Positions 17,723-26,622 are shown, numbered from the stretch's first letter. The stretch is 35,430 nucleotides of DNA from Bacteroidota bacterium (GCA_947464275.1 CANHVU010000029.1:1-35430), one strand, 5' to 3'. Translations and numbers: made by a program. Notes: generated by a model from the letters alone, not told the origin.

Positions 17723-17730
17723 CAAAAATA
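17723..17730 (-). promoter_or_regulatory. Candidate -7 box of dusB
   Basis: TATTTTTG on the minus strand lies 29 bp before the dusB start, within the 42-bp divergent gap. Its -33 element would fall inside the CPBP coding sequence, and no clear TTTG is there. Confidence 0.35.
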
Positions 17731-17735
17731 ACAAA

Positions 17736-18689
17736 ATGTTTAAGATACCCTCATTTGCATCCAACCCAATTGTGTTCTTTTTATGGCACTTGCTCATACT
17801 GATTGGAATGATTATTACCTTTTATATAGTTGGGGGGGTATTAGCAATTGGAATTACCAAAACATTTTTTGGCGTTGATTTACAAAGTTCATTTTTCGAT
17901 ATCATTAATCACCCTGGTGAATATCCACAAGGGGTTTTGGCCTTAAAGCTGAATCAAGGAATTATTTCAATTGCCATTTTTATAGTGCCCGCATTGTTGT
18001 TTAGCAGGTCAATTAACCAAAATCCAATTCATTTTTTACACTTAAAACATAAGACCCGTATTTATAATTATTTGTTTATAATCATATTAATTATTTCGGC
18101 TATTCCTGTTTCCTCTTGGCTTTTGGAACTAAACCAAAATTTACATTTGCCAGATAGTTTAAAAGAGTTTGAAACTTATTTACGCGGTGACGAAGCTTTT
18201 AGTAAACTCCAATCTGAAGCTTTTGTTAGAGCCAATGGAATAGATCAATTGATATTGAATATTTTTATTGTAGCGGTAATTCCTGCCATTGCCGAAGAAA
18301 TATTTTTTAGAGGTTGTTTACAAAATTTTGTGCGCATGTGTTTTTATAATTTACATGTTTCAGTATTCTTTACCGCCATTATTTTCAGCGCTATTCATGG
18401 CGATTATTTTGGCTTTTTACCACGATTTATGTTTGGTGTGGTATTAGGTTATGCTTTTGCTTACAGTGGCAATATTTGGGTAACGGTGTTAGGTCACTTT
18501 CTAAATAATACCATAACCATTTTAGCATTTTATATTTCCGAAAAACATCCTGAAATTGAATATTTTAAAGATGATTATAATTTTCCAATTTATTTAACAG
18601 CAATAGCGGCTTTTGGAGTGGTAATTGTTTTATTTGCAATGAGCAAATTAAGGTTTAACCAAATATTTATAAAACATACAAATGATTGA
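17736..18689 (+). CDS. CPBP family intramembrane metalloprotease
   Basis: A 317-residue protein with about eight membrane segments. The C-terminal half carries the CPBP (Rce1/Abi) signatures: EEIFFRG (Glu 187, Glu 188, Arg 192), FSAIH (His 221) and HFLNN (His 254, Asn 258), so the active site looks complete. Such proteases cleave substrates within or near the membrane; bacterial substrates are mostly unknown. It opens a tight operon: the next gene overlaps its end by 8 bp, and a second CPBP gene closes the operon. Confidence 0.88.
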   Translation: MFKIPSFASNPIVFFLWHLLILIGMIITFYIVGGVLAIGITKTFFGVDLQSSFFDIINHPGEYPQGVLALKLNQGIISIAIFIVPALLFSRSINQNPIHFLHLKHKTRIYNYLFIIILIISAIPVSSWLLELNQNLHLPDSLKEFETYLRGDEAFSKLQSEAFVRANGIDQLILNIFIVAVIPAIAEEIFFRGCLQNFVRMCFYNLHVSVFFTAIIFSAIHGDYFGFLPRFMFGVVLGYAFAYSGNIWVTVLGHFLNNTITILAFYISEKHPEIEYFKDDYNFPIYLTAIAAFGVVIVLFAMSKLRFNQIFIKHTND

Positions 18690-18888
18690 TTGGGTAAAAG
18701 TTACAGAGGTAAAAGATATTTTCACCTCGCAAAATATTATTACATTTTTGGCTGAAAATGGCATTGAGGCATCAGAAATTAACAAAACCGATAGCAGCTA
18801 CGCAGGCGCTTTTGGAAAAATTGAAATATATTGCCACCAAGAAGATGCGGTTATGGCCATGCATTTAATTGAAAAAAATAAAATTTAA
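18682..18888 (+). CDS. DUF2007 family small protein
   Basis: A 68-residue soluble protein of the DUF2007 (putative signal-transducing) family: TEVKDIFTSQNIITFLAENG followed by a beta strand (GKIEIYC) and a closing helix (EDAVMAMHLIEKN). Its length is normal for the family, and its fold suggests a small ferredoxin-like regulatory domain. Its start lies inside the end of the CPBP gene (8-bp overlap), implying translational coupling. The function is unknown. Confidence 0.8.
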   Translation: MIDWVKVTEVKDIFTSQNIITFLAENGIEASEINKTDSSYAGAFGKIEIYCHQEDAVMAMHLIEKNKI

Positions 18889-18902
18889 AGTAAAACTATA
18901 TC

Positions 18903-19721
18903 ATGAGTAATTTTTGGCAAAGAGCCATTACAGGTTTCTTTTTTGTATTAGCCATTGTGCTTTGCACAGTAATGAACGAATGGGCTTTTTATATTTTGTT
19001 GTTTGCAATCAATTTTTTATGCTTGCGCGAATTTTTCCAATTGATGCTGCCCGATAAAAACTGGATTGAGCAATATTTAGGTGTAATAGCTGGAAGTATT
19101 ATCAATATTATGTTTGCCTTAATTATTAGAAACGATTGGGATTTTAGCTGGTTTTACCACTTAATTCCAGTGTTTTTATTAATGATAATTATAAAACTTT
19201 TTGAAAAAACTAAACGCGAGTTTGACACCTTGGCTTATCAAGTTTTAGGTATTATTTATATTTGTTTTCCATTGAGCATGTTGGCCGATTTTGGTCGTTT
19301 TAACAGTTTAACTTACGATGGTGCCTTGCCGATTGGTTTCTTTATCATGCTTTGGACTTGCGATACTGGCGCCTATTTAGTTGGCCGAAAACTTGGAAAA
19401 CGTAAATTATTTGAACGCATTAGCCCTAAAAAAACTTGGGAAGGCAGCATGGGTGCGGCTGTATTTGTAATTTTAGTAGCATTTGTTTTTACCCAGTTCG
19501 ATTATTTTGATATATTAGAACTACACGAATGGATTATTTTTGGTATATTAACTTTAATATTTGGCACCTTTGGCGATTTAACTGAATCGCTTTTAAAACG
19601 CAATATTGATGTAAAAGATTCGGGAAACTTACTACCCGGTCACGGTGGAGTTTTAGATAGATTTGATGGCTTGTTTTTAGCTGTTCCTGCAGTATATTTT
19701 TATTTGATTTTTACTACTTAA
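18903..19721 (+). CDS. cdsA: Phosphatidate cytidylyltransferase
   Basis: A 272-residue integral membrane enzyme that makes CDP-diacylglycerol from phosphatidic acid and CTP, the entry point to phospholipid synthesis. The signature near the C-terminus is intact (SLLKRNIDVKDSGNLLPGHG, then DRFD), preceded by SPKKTWEGSMG and GDLTES. Seven or eight membrane segments are visible. It is the third gene of the operon, 14 bp after DUF2007 and 12 bp before the second CPBP gene. It is the only gene there with an essential known role. Confidence 0.95.
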   Translation: MSNFWQRAITGFFFVLAIVLCTVMNEWAFYILLFAINFLCLREFFQLMLPDKNWIEQYLGVIAGSIINIMFALIIRNDWDFSWFYHLIPVFLLMIIIKLFEKTKREFDTLAYQVLGIIYICFPLSMLADFGRFNSLTYDGALPIGFFIMLWTCDTGAYLVGRKLGKRKLFERISPKKTWEGSMGAAVFVILVAFVFTQFDYFDILELHEWIIFGILTLIFGTFGDLTESLLKRNIDVKDSGNLLPGHGGVLDRFDGLFLAVPAVYFYLIFTT

Positions 19722-19733
19722 TAGTTTTAGTAA

Positions 19734-20513
19734 ATGATAAAAGCTTTGGTAAGTAAAGTTTACCACGATACTGAAAACAACAAAACAGAAACCATAAAAT
19801 TACAAGCTTTTATAGTTTGTATAGCTTCGGCAGTTTGTATCAGTTTGGATGAGTATTTTGGTCAAGCTAACTTTACTTTTGATTTTTTACACCAAGTAGG
19901 TTTACATAAAATAGCCGATGTTTATGCCAATTTAGTGAACGATAAATTATATGCCTTGGCTTTTTGGGTTGGGGTAATAGTTTTGTTTTATGGCTTGGTG
20001 CCTTTGGCAATTATCAAATTTATTTTTAAAGATCAATTTTCAAACTATGGTTTAGGAATAAAAGGCGCTTTAAAAGATTACAAAATTTACCTTTTAATGA
20101 TTGCTATTATGATGCCTTTGGTATTTACAGCTTCATTTACCGAAAGTTTTCAACACAAATATCCTTTTTACAAATTGCAAGTTGGCGAAGGATTATATCC
20201 ACGTTTTTTGGCCTGGGAATTACTTTACTTAATTCAATTTTTTGCGGTGGAGTTTTTCTTCCGAGGATTTATGGTGCATGGCAATAAAAAGCGTTTTGGC
20301 TTTTACAGCATTTTAGTAATGACTATTCCATATTGTATGATTCATTTTGGAAAACCCTTGCCCGAAACTTTAGCAGCCATTATTGCAGGATTGGTTCTTG
20401 GCGTATTGAGTTTAAAAAGCAATAGCATTTGGCTTGGCGTTGCCATTCATTTTTCCGTAGCTATCACCATGGATTTTTGCTCACTTTGGCAAAATGGATT
20501 ATTGTTTAAATAA
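19734..20513 (+). CDS. CPBP family intramembrane protease, second copy
   Basis: A 259-residue membrane protein with CPBP motifs: VEFFFRG (Glu 173, Arg 177; the first Glu of the usual EE pair is Val), MIHFGKPLPE (His 204) and a last catalytic segment with His 239 and Asp 247. It ends the cdsA operon. The last 28 codons and stop (20427-20513) recur almost identically at 24678-24764, where they abut the gamma-carbonic anhydrase gene. This implies that the gene once converged directly on that gene and that its present 3' end may have come with inserted DNA. Confidence 0.85.
   Translation: MIKALVSKVYHDTENNKTETIKLQAFIVCIASAVCISLDEYFGQANFTFDFLHQVGLHKIADVYANLVNDKLYALAFWVGVIVLFYGLVPLAIIKFIFKDQFSNYGLGIKGALKDYKIYLLMIAIMMPLVFTASFTESFQHKYPFYKLQVGEGLYPRFLAWELLYLIQFFAVEFFFRGFMVHGNKKRFGFYSILVMTIPYCMIHFGKPLPETLAAIIAGLVLGVLSLKSNSIWLGVAIHFSVAITMDFCSLWQNGLLFK
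20427..20513 (+). repeat. 87-bp direct repeat, left copy (3' end of CPBP gene)
   Basis: Codons 232-259 plus the stop of the CPBP gene. 84 of 87 bases match 24678-24764, and the three differences are all silent third-position changes (Gly, Val, Ser codons). Identity ends exactly at the stop codon on the right. Confidence 0.95.
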
Positions 20514-20676
20514 TAGTAGGATTACTTTTTATGGTCTATTAATTTGTAAACCTACTAAATTATTCGAATAAATAAATGGATAATCATTAAAATCGACAAC
20601 CTCATTTTGTTTTAGTTATAACTCTTTTAAACCTATTGCATACGTTTGGTGTTTTTAGCTACTGTAAGAAAGTTAT

Positions 20677-23019
20677 CTATGGCCTAATGCTAATAATTCC
20701 ATTATTACTATTAATATCCAAAATAGGATAATCAGCAAAATCTACTGATGCATCACCATTTAGGTCGTTTGCATCATATCCTAACACACCATTTTGGCTA
20801 GTTATATCCAATGAAGGGTAGTCAGCAAAATCTATGGAACCATCTTGATTTATATCACCACTGTAAATTGCAAATACCCCATTACCCAAATTACTCAGGT
20901 TATTTCCATAAGCTTTATTTGCAGCATTTTTAAAATTATAAGTTGAGCCAACAGGAATAACCCTGAATGCTGATGCACTCCATGTTTCAATAGAATTGCG
21001 ATGTTTAATAACAATGTAATAACTACTATCTATGGTTGTTGTAGGCAGGTTAATATCAGCTAGTCCATTTATATCAATCGTAACTTTTGATGAATACAAC
21101 AAATCGAATGGAGAAACATCTGCTCGCAACTCAATAATTATAGTATCAGCAATATTAGTAGGTGTAATTCCATTAGCATTAAATGGAGCTGAATACATAC
21201 CGTTATTACCATCATACAAACCTTCTAAAAATGCATTCACAGTTACATTAACATTTGATAAAATAGTGCCCGACAAGTATGTGTTTTTTATTTTTGCACT
21301 TGCATCACCTTTGCCACTACCACCAGAAAATGCTGGCAAGTAAGATACATTTACAGCACCAGAGACGTTGCTTGAAAGACTCGGTGAGCAGCCATTGGCG
21401 ACAATTACGCAGTAATAATAAAAGCGGCTAACACTGTTGCTTAATGGTCTGTATGTACTGCTTGTTCCGTTGGTTGAAATAAGTGTTCCTCCTGTGTTTT
21501 GTGGCAGTATATTTTTATACCATTGGTAAGTTAAAGATGATGATGACGAAGCTGATACGCTTAACAAAGTAGCTGTATCTCCTAAACCAAGGTTTTGGTC
21601 CGTTGTGTTTGGTTGAGATGTGAAATTAGCACAGCTAACATTTACTGCACCTGATACGCTGCTTACAGTAGCGCATCCATTCGCAGTTAGCAAACAATAA
21701 TAATATTTAATACCAATTAAATTTGTGGGTGGCGTGTAGGTATTTGTTGTTCCTCCTGAAGCCGAACCTACTGATGTGCCGCCAATATTTGAAGCAGTGC
21801 TATTGCTATACCATTGATATGTGATGGCATTACTTGATGTAGCTATTATAGTTATATTTTGCGGTGTTCCATTTACAGCCATTAGTTGGTCTGTGCTGTT
21901 AGGTTGTGCGGTAATAGTAATATCTGTGCAGGTTTTTGAAATATCACCTCTGCCACTACCACCCAAAAAAGCAGGTAAATACTCCACATTAATTGCACCC
22001 GATACATTGCTTGTAATGCTAGGTGAGCAGCCAGCCACACTTACCGTACAATAATAATAATACCTGCTAACAGAATTGCTTAATGGGGTATAGGTATTTG
22101 TGTTTGCACCCAAAATACTTGAGCCATCTGTATTTTGAGGTTTAGTATTTCTATACCATTGATATGTTATACTGTTTGAGGCAGACACTACTACACTTAA
22201 ACTACTATTATTTACATTTAAACCTACATACTTGTCTGTATCATTAGGTTGAGATGTGAAAGCTGCACAATTAACCACCACTGCGCCCGACACACTGCTA
22301 ACTGTGGTGCAGCCATTTGCGGTGAGCATACAATAATAATAGATTGTGCCAATGGTATTTGTTGAGGGCGTGTAGGTATTAGTATTGCCACCCGAAGCAC
22401 TGCCCACAGAAGTACCACCTGTATTGCTAGCATTGGTGTTGCCATACCATTGGTATGCAATACTACCGCTTGATGTAGCCGCTACTTGTAAGGTTAGTGT
22501 GCTTGAATTGATGACAGTTGCTTGGTTTTCACTATTGGGTTGAGAAGTAATAGTAACATCACTGCATGTTTTGGAAATGTCTCCTCTTCCTGTTCCTCCA
22601 AAAGTGTAAGGATAAGTGATAATTAAATCTATACCATTGTCTGCGCTGGTAATGGCAGGGTTTGATGCCATAATTCTAATTCTATAGCCACTACCTGCAA
22701 CGGTGTTGGAGGGTATGGTAGCATTAATAACACCTGAACTTGTGCCTACTAAAGTGCCAATATTGCTAACACTTGCAAACGAACCTGAGCTATTGGATAA
22801 CTGAGCCGTAAAAACATTTCCTGAATTAAAAGTACCTGTTTTGGTAAAAGTAATACTAAGGCTTGCCGACAAACTACCCGATGCTTGTATTGGATAACCC
22901 GCAGCATAGCTAATAGAAGAAATGCCAATGGAAATAGCTTTAGCTTGAAAGCTATAAAAGACACATGCCAAAAATAGGGCAAAAACAAATAATTTGGGTT
23001 GGTGGTAAAGGCTTTTCAT
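20677..23019 (-). CDS. Secreted Ig-like repeat protein with dockerin-like C-terminus
   Basis: A 780-residue exported protein. Signal peptide about 1-28; a beta domain to about 138; then two long repeats, each with a GG(S/T)GRGD(I)SKTC linker and two Ig-like units (TSQPN, YQWY, TYTP, YYYC, ANGC, SSVSGAV); a third linker GGSGKGD at 566-572; a further beta domain; and a dockerin-like tail with two calcium-binding loops (GDINQDGSIDFADY and DLNGDASVDFADY). It looks like a cell-surface adhesive or structural protein. No T9SS sorting motif is evident; the dockerin-like pair occupies its place. The gene follows the FGE-like gene by 5 bp in one operon. The two genes lie inside the segment bounded by the 87-bp repeat. 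Confidence 0.82.
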   Translation of the reverse strand: MKSLYHQPKLFVFALFLACVFYSFQAKAISIGISSISYAAGYPIQASGSLSASLSITFTKTGTFNSGNVFTAQLSNSSGSFASVSNIGTLVGTSSGVINATIPSNTVAGSGYRIRIMASNPAITSADNGIDLIITYPYTFGGTGRGDISKTCSDVTITSQPNSENQATVINSSTLTLQVAATSSGSIAYQWYGNTNASNTGGTSVGSASGGNTNTYTPSTNTIGTIYYYCMLTANGCTTVSSVSGAVVVNCAAFTSQPNDTDKYVGLNVNNSSLSVVVSASNSITYQWYRNTKPQNTDGSSILGANTNTYTPLSNSVSRYYYYCTVSVAGCSPSITSNVSGAINVEYLPAFLGGSGRGDISKTCTDITITAQPNSTDQLMAVNGTPQNITIIATSSNAITYQWYSNSTASNIGGTSVGSASGGTTNTYTPPTNLIGIKYYYCLLTANGCATVSSVSGAVNVSCANFTSQPNTTDQNLGLGDTATLLSVSASSSSSLTYQWYKNILPQNTGGTLISTNGTSSTYRPLSNSVSRFYYYCVIVANGCSPSLSSNVSGAVNVSYLPAFSGGSGKGDASAKIKNTYLSGTILSNVNVTVNAFLEGLYDGNNGMYSAPFNANGITPTNIADTIIIELRADVSPFDLLYSSKVTIDINGLADINLPTTTIDSSYYIVIKHRNSIETWSASAFRVIPVGSTYNFKNAANKAYGNNLSNLGNGVFAIYSGDINQDGSIDFADYPSLDITSQNGVLGYDANDLNGDASVDFADYPILDINSNNGIISIRP
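21325..21963 (-). repeat. Internal super-repeat unit 2 of the Ig-like protein gene
   Basis: Encodes residues 353-565, a linker plus two Ig-like units, homologous to residues 141-352. The unit is about 212-213 codons. The protein repeats are clearly alike, with substitutions throughout, so the duplication is not recent. Confidence 0.75.
21964..22599 (-). repeat. Internal super-repeat unit 1 of the Ig-like protein gene
   Basis: Encodes residues 141-352, with the same order as unit 2: linker GGTGRGDISKTC, Ig-like unit A with an SVGSASGG insert, then Ig-like unit B with PLSNSVSR. The A-B order is kept in both, so the duplicated unit was the pair, not the single Ig domain. Confidence 0.75.
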
Positions 23020-23024
23020 AGTGT

Positions 23025-24611
23025 TTATTGTGCTGAACGAACTCCACGGCCTACGAAACCTCCGTTTCTTGACGAACCCACATTACTATCTATATAGGAC
23101 CTATTAGATACTTCTAGCAATTGCTGATAATCAGTAAAGTAACCTCCTCTGCTACCTATGCCTGAATTTGAAGAAGGCCAATTAGAAACATTAAACAAAC
23201 CATCTGATTGAAGGATTCCATTGCCGTGGTCACCAGTAAAACTTCTACCTGAAGACAAATATAGGTTAATTGCTAGTTCACCTGCATTACCACTCAATTC
23301 CATTATTCCGTAAAAAGAACTACCAGAAGTGACTCTACCTAAATTATTTGAATTAGAGGCGAAAATACCTACTCTAAGTGGGCCGACTCCATAGGCATAA
23401 GCAGCATTACCTTGATTTAATGTTGTACTATAATTACTACTGATAGCTTCATTTGTATAACCTGAATTACTTAAATCATGTTCTGCAACAAAAATGCTTG
23501 ATGTACCCCATGCATATTCACCACTTACAGGGGTTTGATTTCCTCGACAGGCTTTTTCAAATTCCATTTCGGTTATTGGTCGTAAGCCTGACCAATCTAA
23601 AAATGAACCGAAATCAGCCCAATTAATGTTTGCTATTGCAATAAATTCCCCATCACTGCTTTCGTCATAAACCCCATTGTCGTTTAAATCACAACCAAAA
23701 ATTGCTGGAACAGTACTTACAACCCCAGCAGTTTTTACTTTTAATTTATTTCTCCATGTATCAGGCATATAAGGATTTACAAAATTACCTACAGTAACTA
23801 TATCTAAAGAACATTTACTTGTTTGCTGAGTATAGGTTAGTGTATTTAAAAAGTCTCTGTATTGTCCAACTGTCAATTCATACTTCATACTATAAAAGGC
23901 ATTATATCCATTTGGCCAACTAGAGCTTGTTGGCGCGGTTTGACCAGTTGGATAACCACCAGCTTGTCCGCCCAAACTACCTATGCCACTAGGCGCTGTG
24001 GTTGCATTACCTGTATTTATTGTGGTTAATGAAAATCTTGGTGCCGCTTGATATTCAATACTTTCATCTTTACCATCACCTACTGCAAAAGTACCTGTAG
24101 GCACATATACCATTTCTATGGCAAATACTTTTACATCCAAAACGGCATTATCAGCCACACCTTGGCTGCCATAATTCCAGCGCAATTGCACATTTTGGTA
24201 GTTTACATTGCCATTACCATCAGCATTTTTGTATATAAAAACACCCACTGCTGGGTTTGTGGTGGCATTAAAAGTAGAAGAAGGTGCTACCAATCCTGCA
24301 TCTATGGTACTGCCTGTTGGTGCTGTGTGCCCTGTATTGTTTAGGTTACAGTGGTTCCAAGCACCACCATTCACTCGGTACTTTACAAACACCCATGCAG
24401 CATCCCAATTTAATGCAGAAGAACGCCATGAATTTTCCCAAGCTATGTTAAATTTTACTAAAGAATAGTTAGCTGCATTATTTACTCCAGCAGTCGTATT
24501 CTTTCCGGTAATGCTAATACCAGAAACGCTGATATTGTTGGCGTTTATTTGTAATGTTTGTATAAAAAAACCACTAATAAAAAGTAATGACGCTCTTAAG
24601 ATTTGTTTCAT
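23025..24611 (-). CDS. Secreted FGE/SUMF1-like domain protein
   Basis: A 528-residue protein with signal peptide (about 1-24), a beta-rich N-terminal domain (about 25-165) and a formylglycine-generating-enzyme-like fold (about 168-528), seen in MVYVPTGTFAVGDG, SMKYELTVGQYRDFLNTL and LRPITEMEFEKACRG. The C-terminal end (GSRGGYF, GFVGRGVRSAQ) keeps the fold's last strands but has no cysteine, so the redox pair of true FGE is absent. It is probably a non-catalytic surface or sugar-binding version. A calcium-loop-like DLNDNGVYDESSDG lies in the middle. It is the first gene of the two-gene cassette; no sulfatase is encoded nearby. Confidence 0.85.
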   Translation of the reverse strand: MKQILRASLLFISGFFIQTLQINANNISVSGISITGKNTTAGVNNAANYSLVKFNIAWENSWRSSALNWDAAWVFVKYRVNGGAWNHCNLNNTGHTAPTGSTIDAGLVAPSSTFNATTNPAVGVFIYKNADGNGNVNYQNVQLRWNYGSQGVADNAVLDVKVFAIEMVYVPTGTFAVGDGKDESIEYQAAPRFSLTTINTGNATTAPSGIGSLGGQAGGYPTGQTAPTSSSWPNGYNAFYSMKYELTVGQYRDFLNTLTYTQQTSKCSLDIVTVGNFVNPYMPDTWRNKLKVKTAGVVSTVPAIFGCDLNDNGVYDESSDGEFIAIANINWADFGSFLDWSGLRPITEMEFEKACRGNQTPVSGEYAWGTSSIFVAEHDLSNSGYTNEAISSNYSTTLNQGNAAYAYGVGPLRVGIFASNSNNLGRVTSGSSFYGIMELSGNAGELAINLYLSSGRSFTGDHGNGILQSDGLFNVSNWPSSNSGIGSRGGYFTDYQQLLEVSNRSYIDSNVGSSRNGGFVGRGVRSAQ

Positions 24612-24677
24612 GAAAATAAAAAATTATTCTTTTGCAAGTAAGAATAAATAAGGTAATAATGCAATATTTGTTTTTAA

Positions 24678-24764
24678 ATTTGGCTTGGAGTAGCCATTCA
24701 TTTTTCAGTAGCTATCACCATGGATTTTTGCTCACTTTGGCAAAATGGATTATTGTTTAAATAA
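24678..24764 (+). repeat. 87-bp direct repeat, right copy (detached CPBP 3' end)
   Basis: Same reading frame and stop as the CPBP gene end but with no gene attached: the frame upstream is AT-rich intergenic DNA. Three silent differences separate it from the left copy. Its last 8 bp are also the end of the gamma-carbonic anhydrase gene on the other strand, so this copy is at the ancestral position. Confidence 0.95.
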
Positions 24765-25284
24765 GAACCTCCAAATACGCTTTGCTTAAATCCACGTAAC
24801 TTTGGGCATTACGTTTTATCTTTTCTACTTGTTCAGGTGTAATTTGTTTAACCACTTTAGCAGGTGAACCCAATACCAATGAATAGGGTGGAATTTGCGT
24901 ACCATCAGTTACCAAAGCATTTGCCCCAACTATGCTAAAATCGCCAATAACAGCATTGTTTAAAATTGTGGAGTGCATGCCAATTAATACATGGTTGCCA
25001 ATTTTAGCACCATGCACAATAGCGGAATGACCAATGATACAATCATGTCCGATATGAGTTGGGCAGTTGGGATCTACATGCACCACTGCATTGTCTTGTA
25101 TATTACTTCTATCGCCAATAATTATTTCATCTCCATCGGCACGCAAAACAGCACCAAACCAAATGGAAACCTCATTGCCTAAATTTACATTGCCTATAAC
25201 TGTAGCATTTGGTGCTATAAATACTTCATTACCTTTAACGATTGGCTTGGTTAAAGTGAGTTTCATTTTTTCTTTATCAAACAT
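24757..25284 (-). CDS. Gamma-carbonic anhydrase family protein
   Basis: A 175-residue left-handed beta-helix protein of the YrdA/PaaY type. Hexapeptide repeats (VIGNVNLG, IIIGDRSN, IGHDCIIGHS, HGAKIGNHVLIG) run through residues 25-140. Candidate metal ligands His 69, His 86 and His 91 keep the family spacing. It may hydrate carbon dioxide, but many members have weak or other activity. It starts 6 bp after the serine hydrolase stop, forming an operon. Its last two codons and stop overlap the detached CPBP 3' end. Confidence 0.9.
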   Translation of the reverse strand: MFDKEKMKLTLTKPIVKGNEVFIAPNATVIGNVNLGNEVSIWFGAVLRADGDEIIIGDRSNIQDNAVVHVDPNCPTHIGHDCIIGHSAIVHGAKIGNHVLIGMHSTILNNAVIGDFSIVGANALVTDGTQIPPYSLVLGSPAKVVKQITPEQVEKIKRNAQSYVDLSKAYLEVLI

Positions 25285-25290
25285 TTTATT

Positions 25291-26448
25291 TTACAAGGCT
25301 AAAGCAATATCTAAGTATACAAAAATATCGTCTGGTAATTCATCACCTTTTTTAGTAGCACGTTTATGGCCGGTTCTTACTGCAATTAAATTACTATCAG
25401 GCACTGCAAAAATGTATTGCCCCCTAATTCCTCTGCAATAAAATATATCGTGGCCTTTGTGTTTCATAACCCACCATTGGTAACCATATTTATCGTTTGG
25501 CTTACCATCAATATCTTTTAAATTAGCCAATTGAATAGATTCTTGAATATATGATGAATCTAATATTTGCTCACCACTCCAATTGCCTTTGTTCATGTAA
25601 AGTTTAGCAAATCGCGCAAAATCGCGGGCTGTAGCATACCAACAGCAGCTTACTTTTTCCATTCCATCAGCTTTATCTAAACTCCAAAAAGCAGGTTGTT
25701 CTGCACCCATTTTTTGCCATAAATTTTCAGCAGCAAACTGCGAAACGGTTTTATTGCCCAAAACTTTTTTCAAAATTATTCCTAATAATTGTGTGTCGCC
25801 TCCTTTGTATTTCCAAGTAATTCCAGGTGTTTCTTTTACTACTGCTTTTACAGTTAAGGCATTTACATCGTTTCCGTAATAAGCCTCACTTGGCCATGCT
25901 AAAGGACTATTATACGTTTCATCAAAATCAATTCCGCTGCTCATAGTAAGCAAATGTTTGATGGTAATTTTTGCTTTGTCACCTTCCTTGTAACTATCAA
26001 TATAATTGCCAACTGGCTCATCCACACTTTGAATCAAACCTTGTTTAATGGCAATACCAATTAAAGCAGCAGTAAAACTTTTAGCCATACTGAACGAGTT
26101 GGTTACACTTTTATCGTTATACTGCTCCCAATAGTTTTCATAAATAATCGAATCGTTTTTAATCACCAAAAATGAAGTTGTTTTAAACGATTCCATTTTT
26201 TGCATCAGGCTTGCATCAATTTTAGCCTTGTTATAATTTACCGAAACTGCCCAAGGTTGTGGTTTGGTAGCAGCCATTTCTCGGTAAGGAAATAAATGAA
26301 GTTCATCAATATCAGGACTCATTTTACCATTAAAAATAGTCATGGCAAAAACCCGGTTTAAAAATGTTTTGCCACTAATTAATATGGCAGCTTCGCCAAT
26401 AACCAACAAGCTAATTATTACTATAAAAAACCATTTGATGAATTTCAT
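25291..26448 (-). CDS. Serine hydrolase, class C beta-lactamase/penicillin-binding family
   Basis: A 385-residue protein with one N-terminal membrane segment or signal anchor (about 4-24). The catalytic SxxK motif is SMAK (Ser 120, Lys 123); a Tyr-containing motif WKYKGGDTQLLG lies near residue 215; and the C-terminal GYQWWVMKHKGHDIFY / IRGQYIFAVPDS block is typical of Bacteroidota family members. The substrate is unknown (peptide, ester or lactam), and antibiotic resistance should not be assumed. The first bases of this gene and its upstream region (26423-26525) are repeated in decayed form at 27635-27734. Confidence 0.88.
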   Translation of the reverse strand: MKFIKWFFIVIISLLVIGEAAILISGKTFLNRVFAMTIFNGKMSPDIDELHLFPYREMAATKPQPWAVSVNYNKAKIDASLMQKMESFKTTSFLVIKNDSIIYENYWEQYNDKSVTNSFSMAKSFTAALIGIAIKQGLIQSVDEPVGNYIDSYKEGDKAKITIKHLLTMSSGIDFDETYNSPLAWPSEAYYGNDVNALTVKAVVKETPGITWKYKGGDTQLLGIILKKVLGNKTVSQFAAENLWQKMGAEQPAFWSLDKADGMEKVSCCWYATARDFARFAKLYMNKGNWSGEQILDSSYIQESIQLANLKDIDGKPNDKYGYQWWVMKHKGHDIFYCRGIRGQYIFAVPDSNLIAVRTGHKRATKKGDELPDDIFVYLDIALAL

Positions 26449-26525
26449 ATTTGAATATTTATTTATAAGATTACGAATATAAAATTATTTAGGAAATAAG
26501 GTTGGTTGGAAAATATTGGTTTAAA
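26423..26525. repeat. About 100-bp direct repeat, left copy (start of serine hydrolase gene)
   Basis: Covers the first nine codons of the serine hydrolase and 77 bp upstream. About four of five bases match 27635-27734 by eye, including an unbroken run of 21 matching bases at 26475-26495 (GAATATAAAATTATTTAG and flanks). Confidence 0.8.
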
Positions 26526-26560
26526 TAAAAGAGAATAGTTTTACGTTTTAACTCATTGGA

Positions 26561-26591
26561 TTTGTTATAAAATTAACAATGCGTAGTTTAA
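26561..26591 (+). promoter_or_regulatory. Candidate promoter of the 26623 gene
   Basis: TTTG (26561-26564), exactly 19 bp, then TAGTTTAA (26584-26591). The -7 element has two mismatches to TAnnTTTG, but the spacing is ideal and the start codon lies 31 bp downstream. Confidence 0.4.
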
Positions 26592-26622
26592 TTAATGTGA
26601 AAAATTAATTATAATTGCCTAT

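Noticed and set aside
20427-24764. Classic tRNA-targeted genomic island or transposon
   Set aside because: No tRNA, integrase, transposase or terminal inverted repeats were found at either border; only the coding-gene 3' duplication is seen.
24048-25441. Plus-strand open frames opposite the FGE-like, carbonic anhydrase and serine hydrolase genes
   Set aside because: They overlap strongly supported genes on the other strand and translate to low-complexity antisense sequence.
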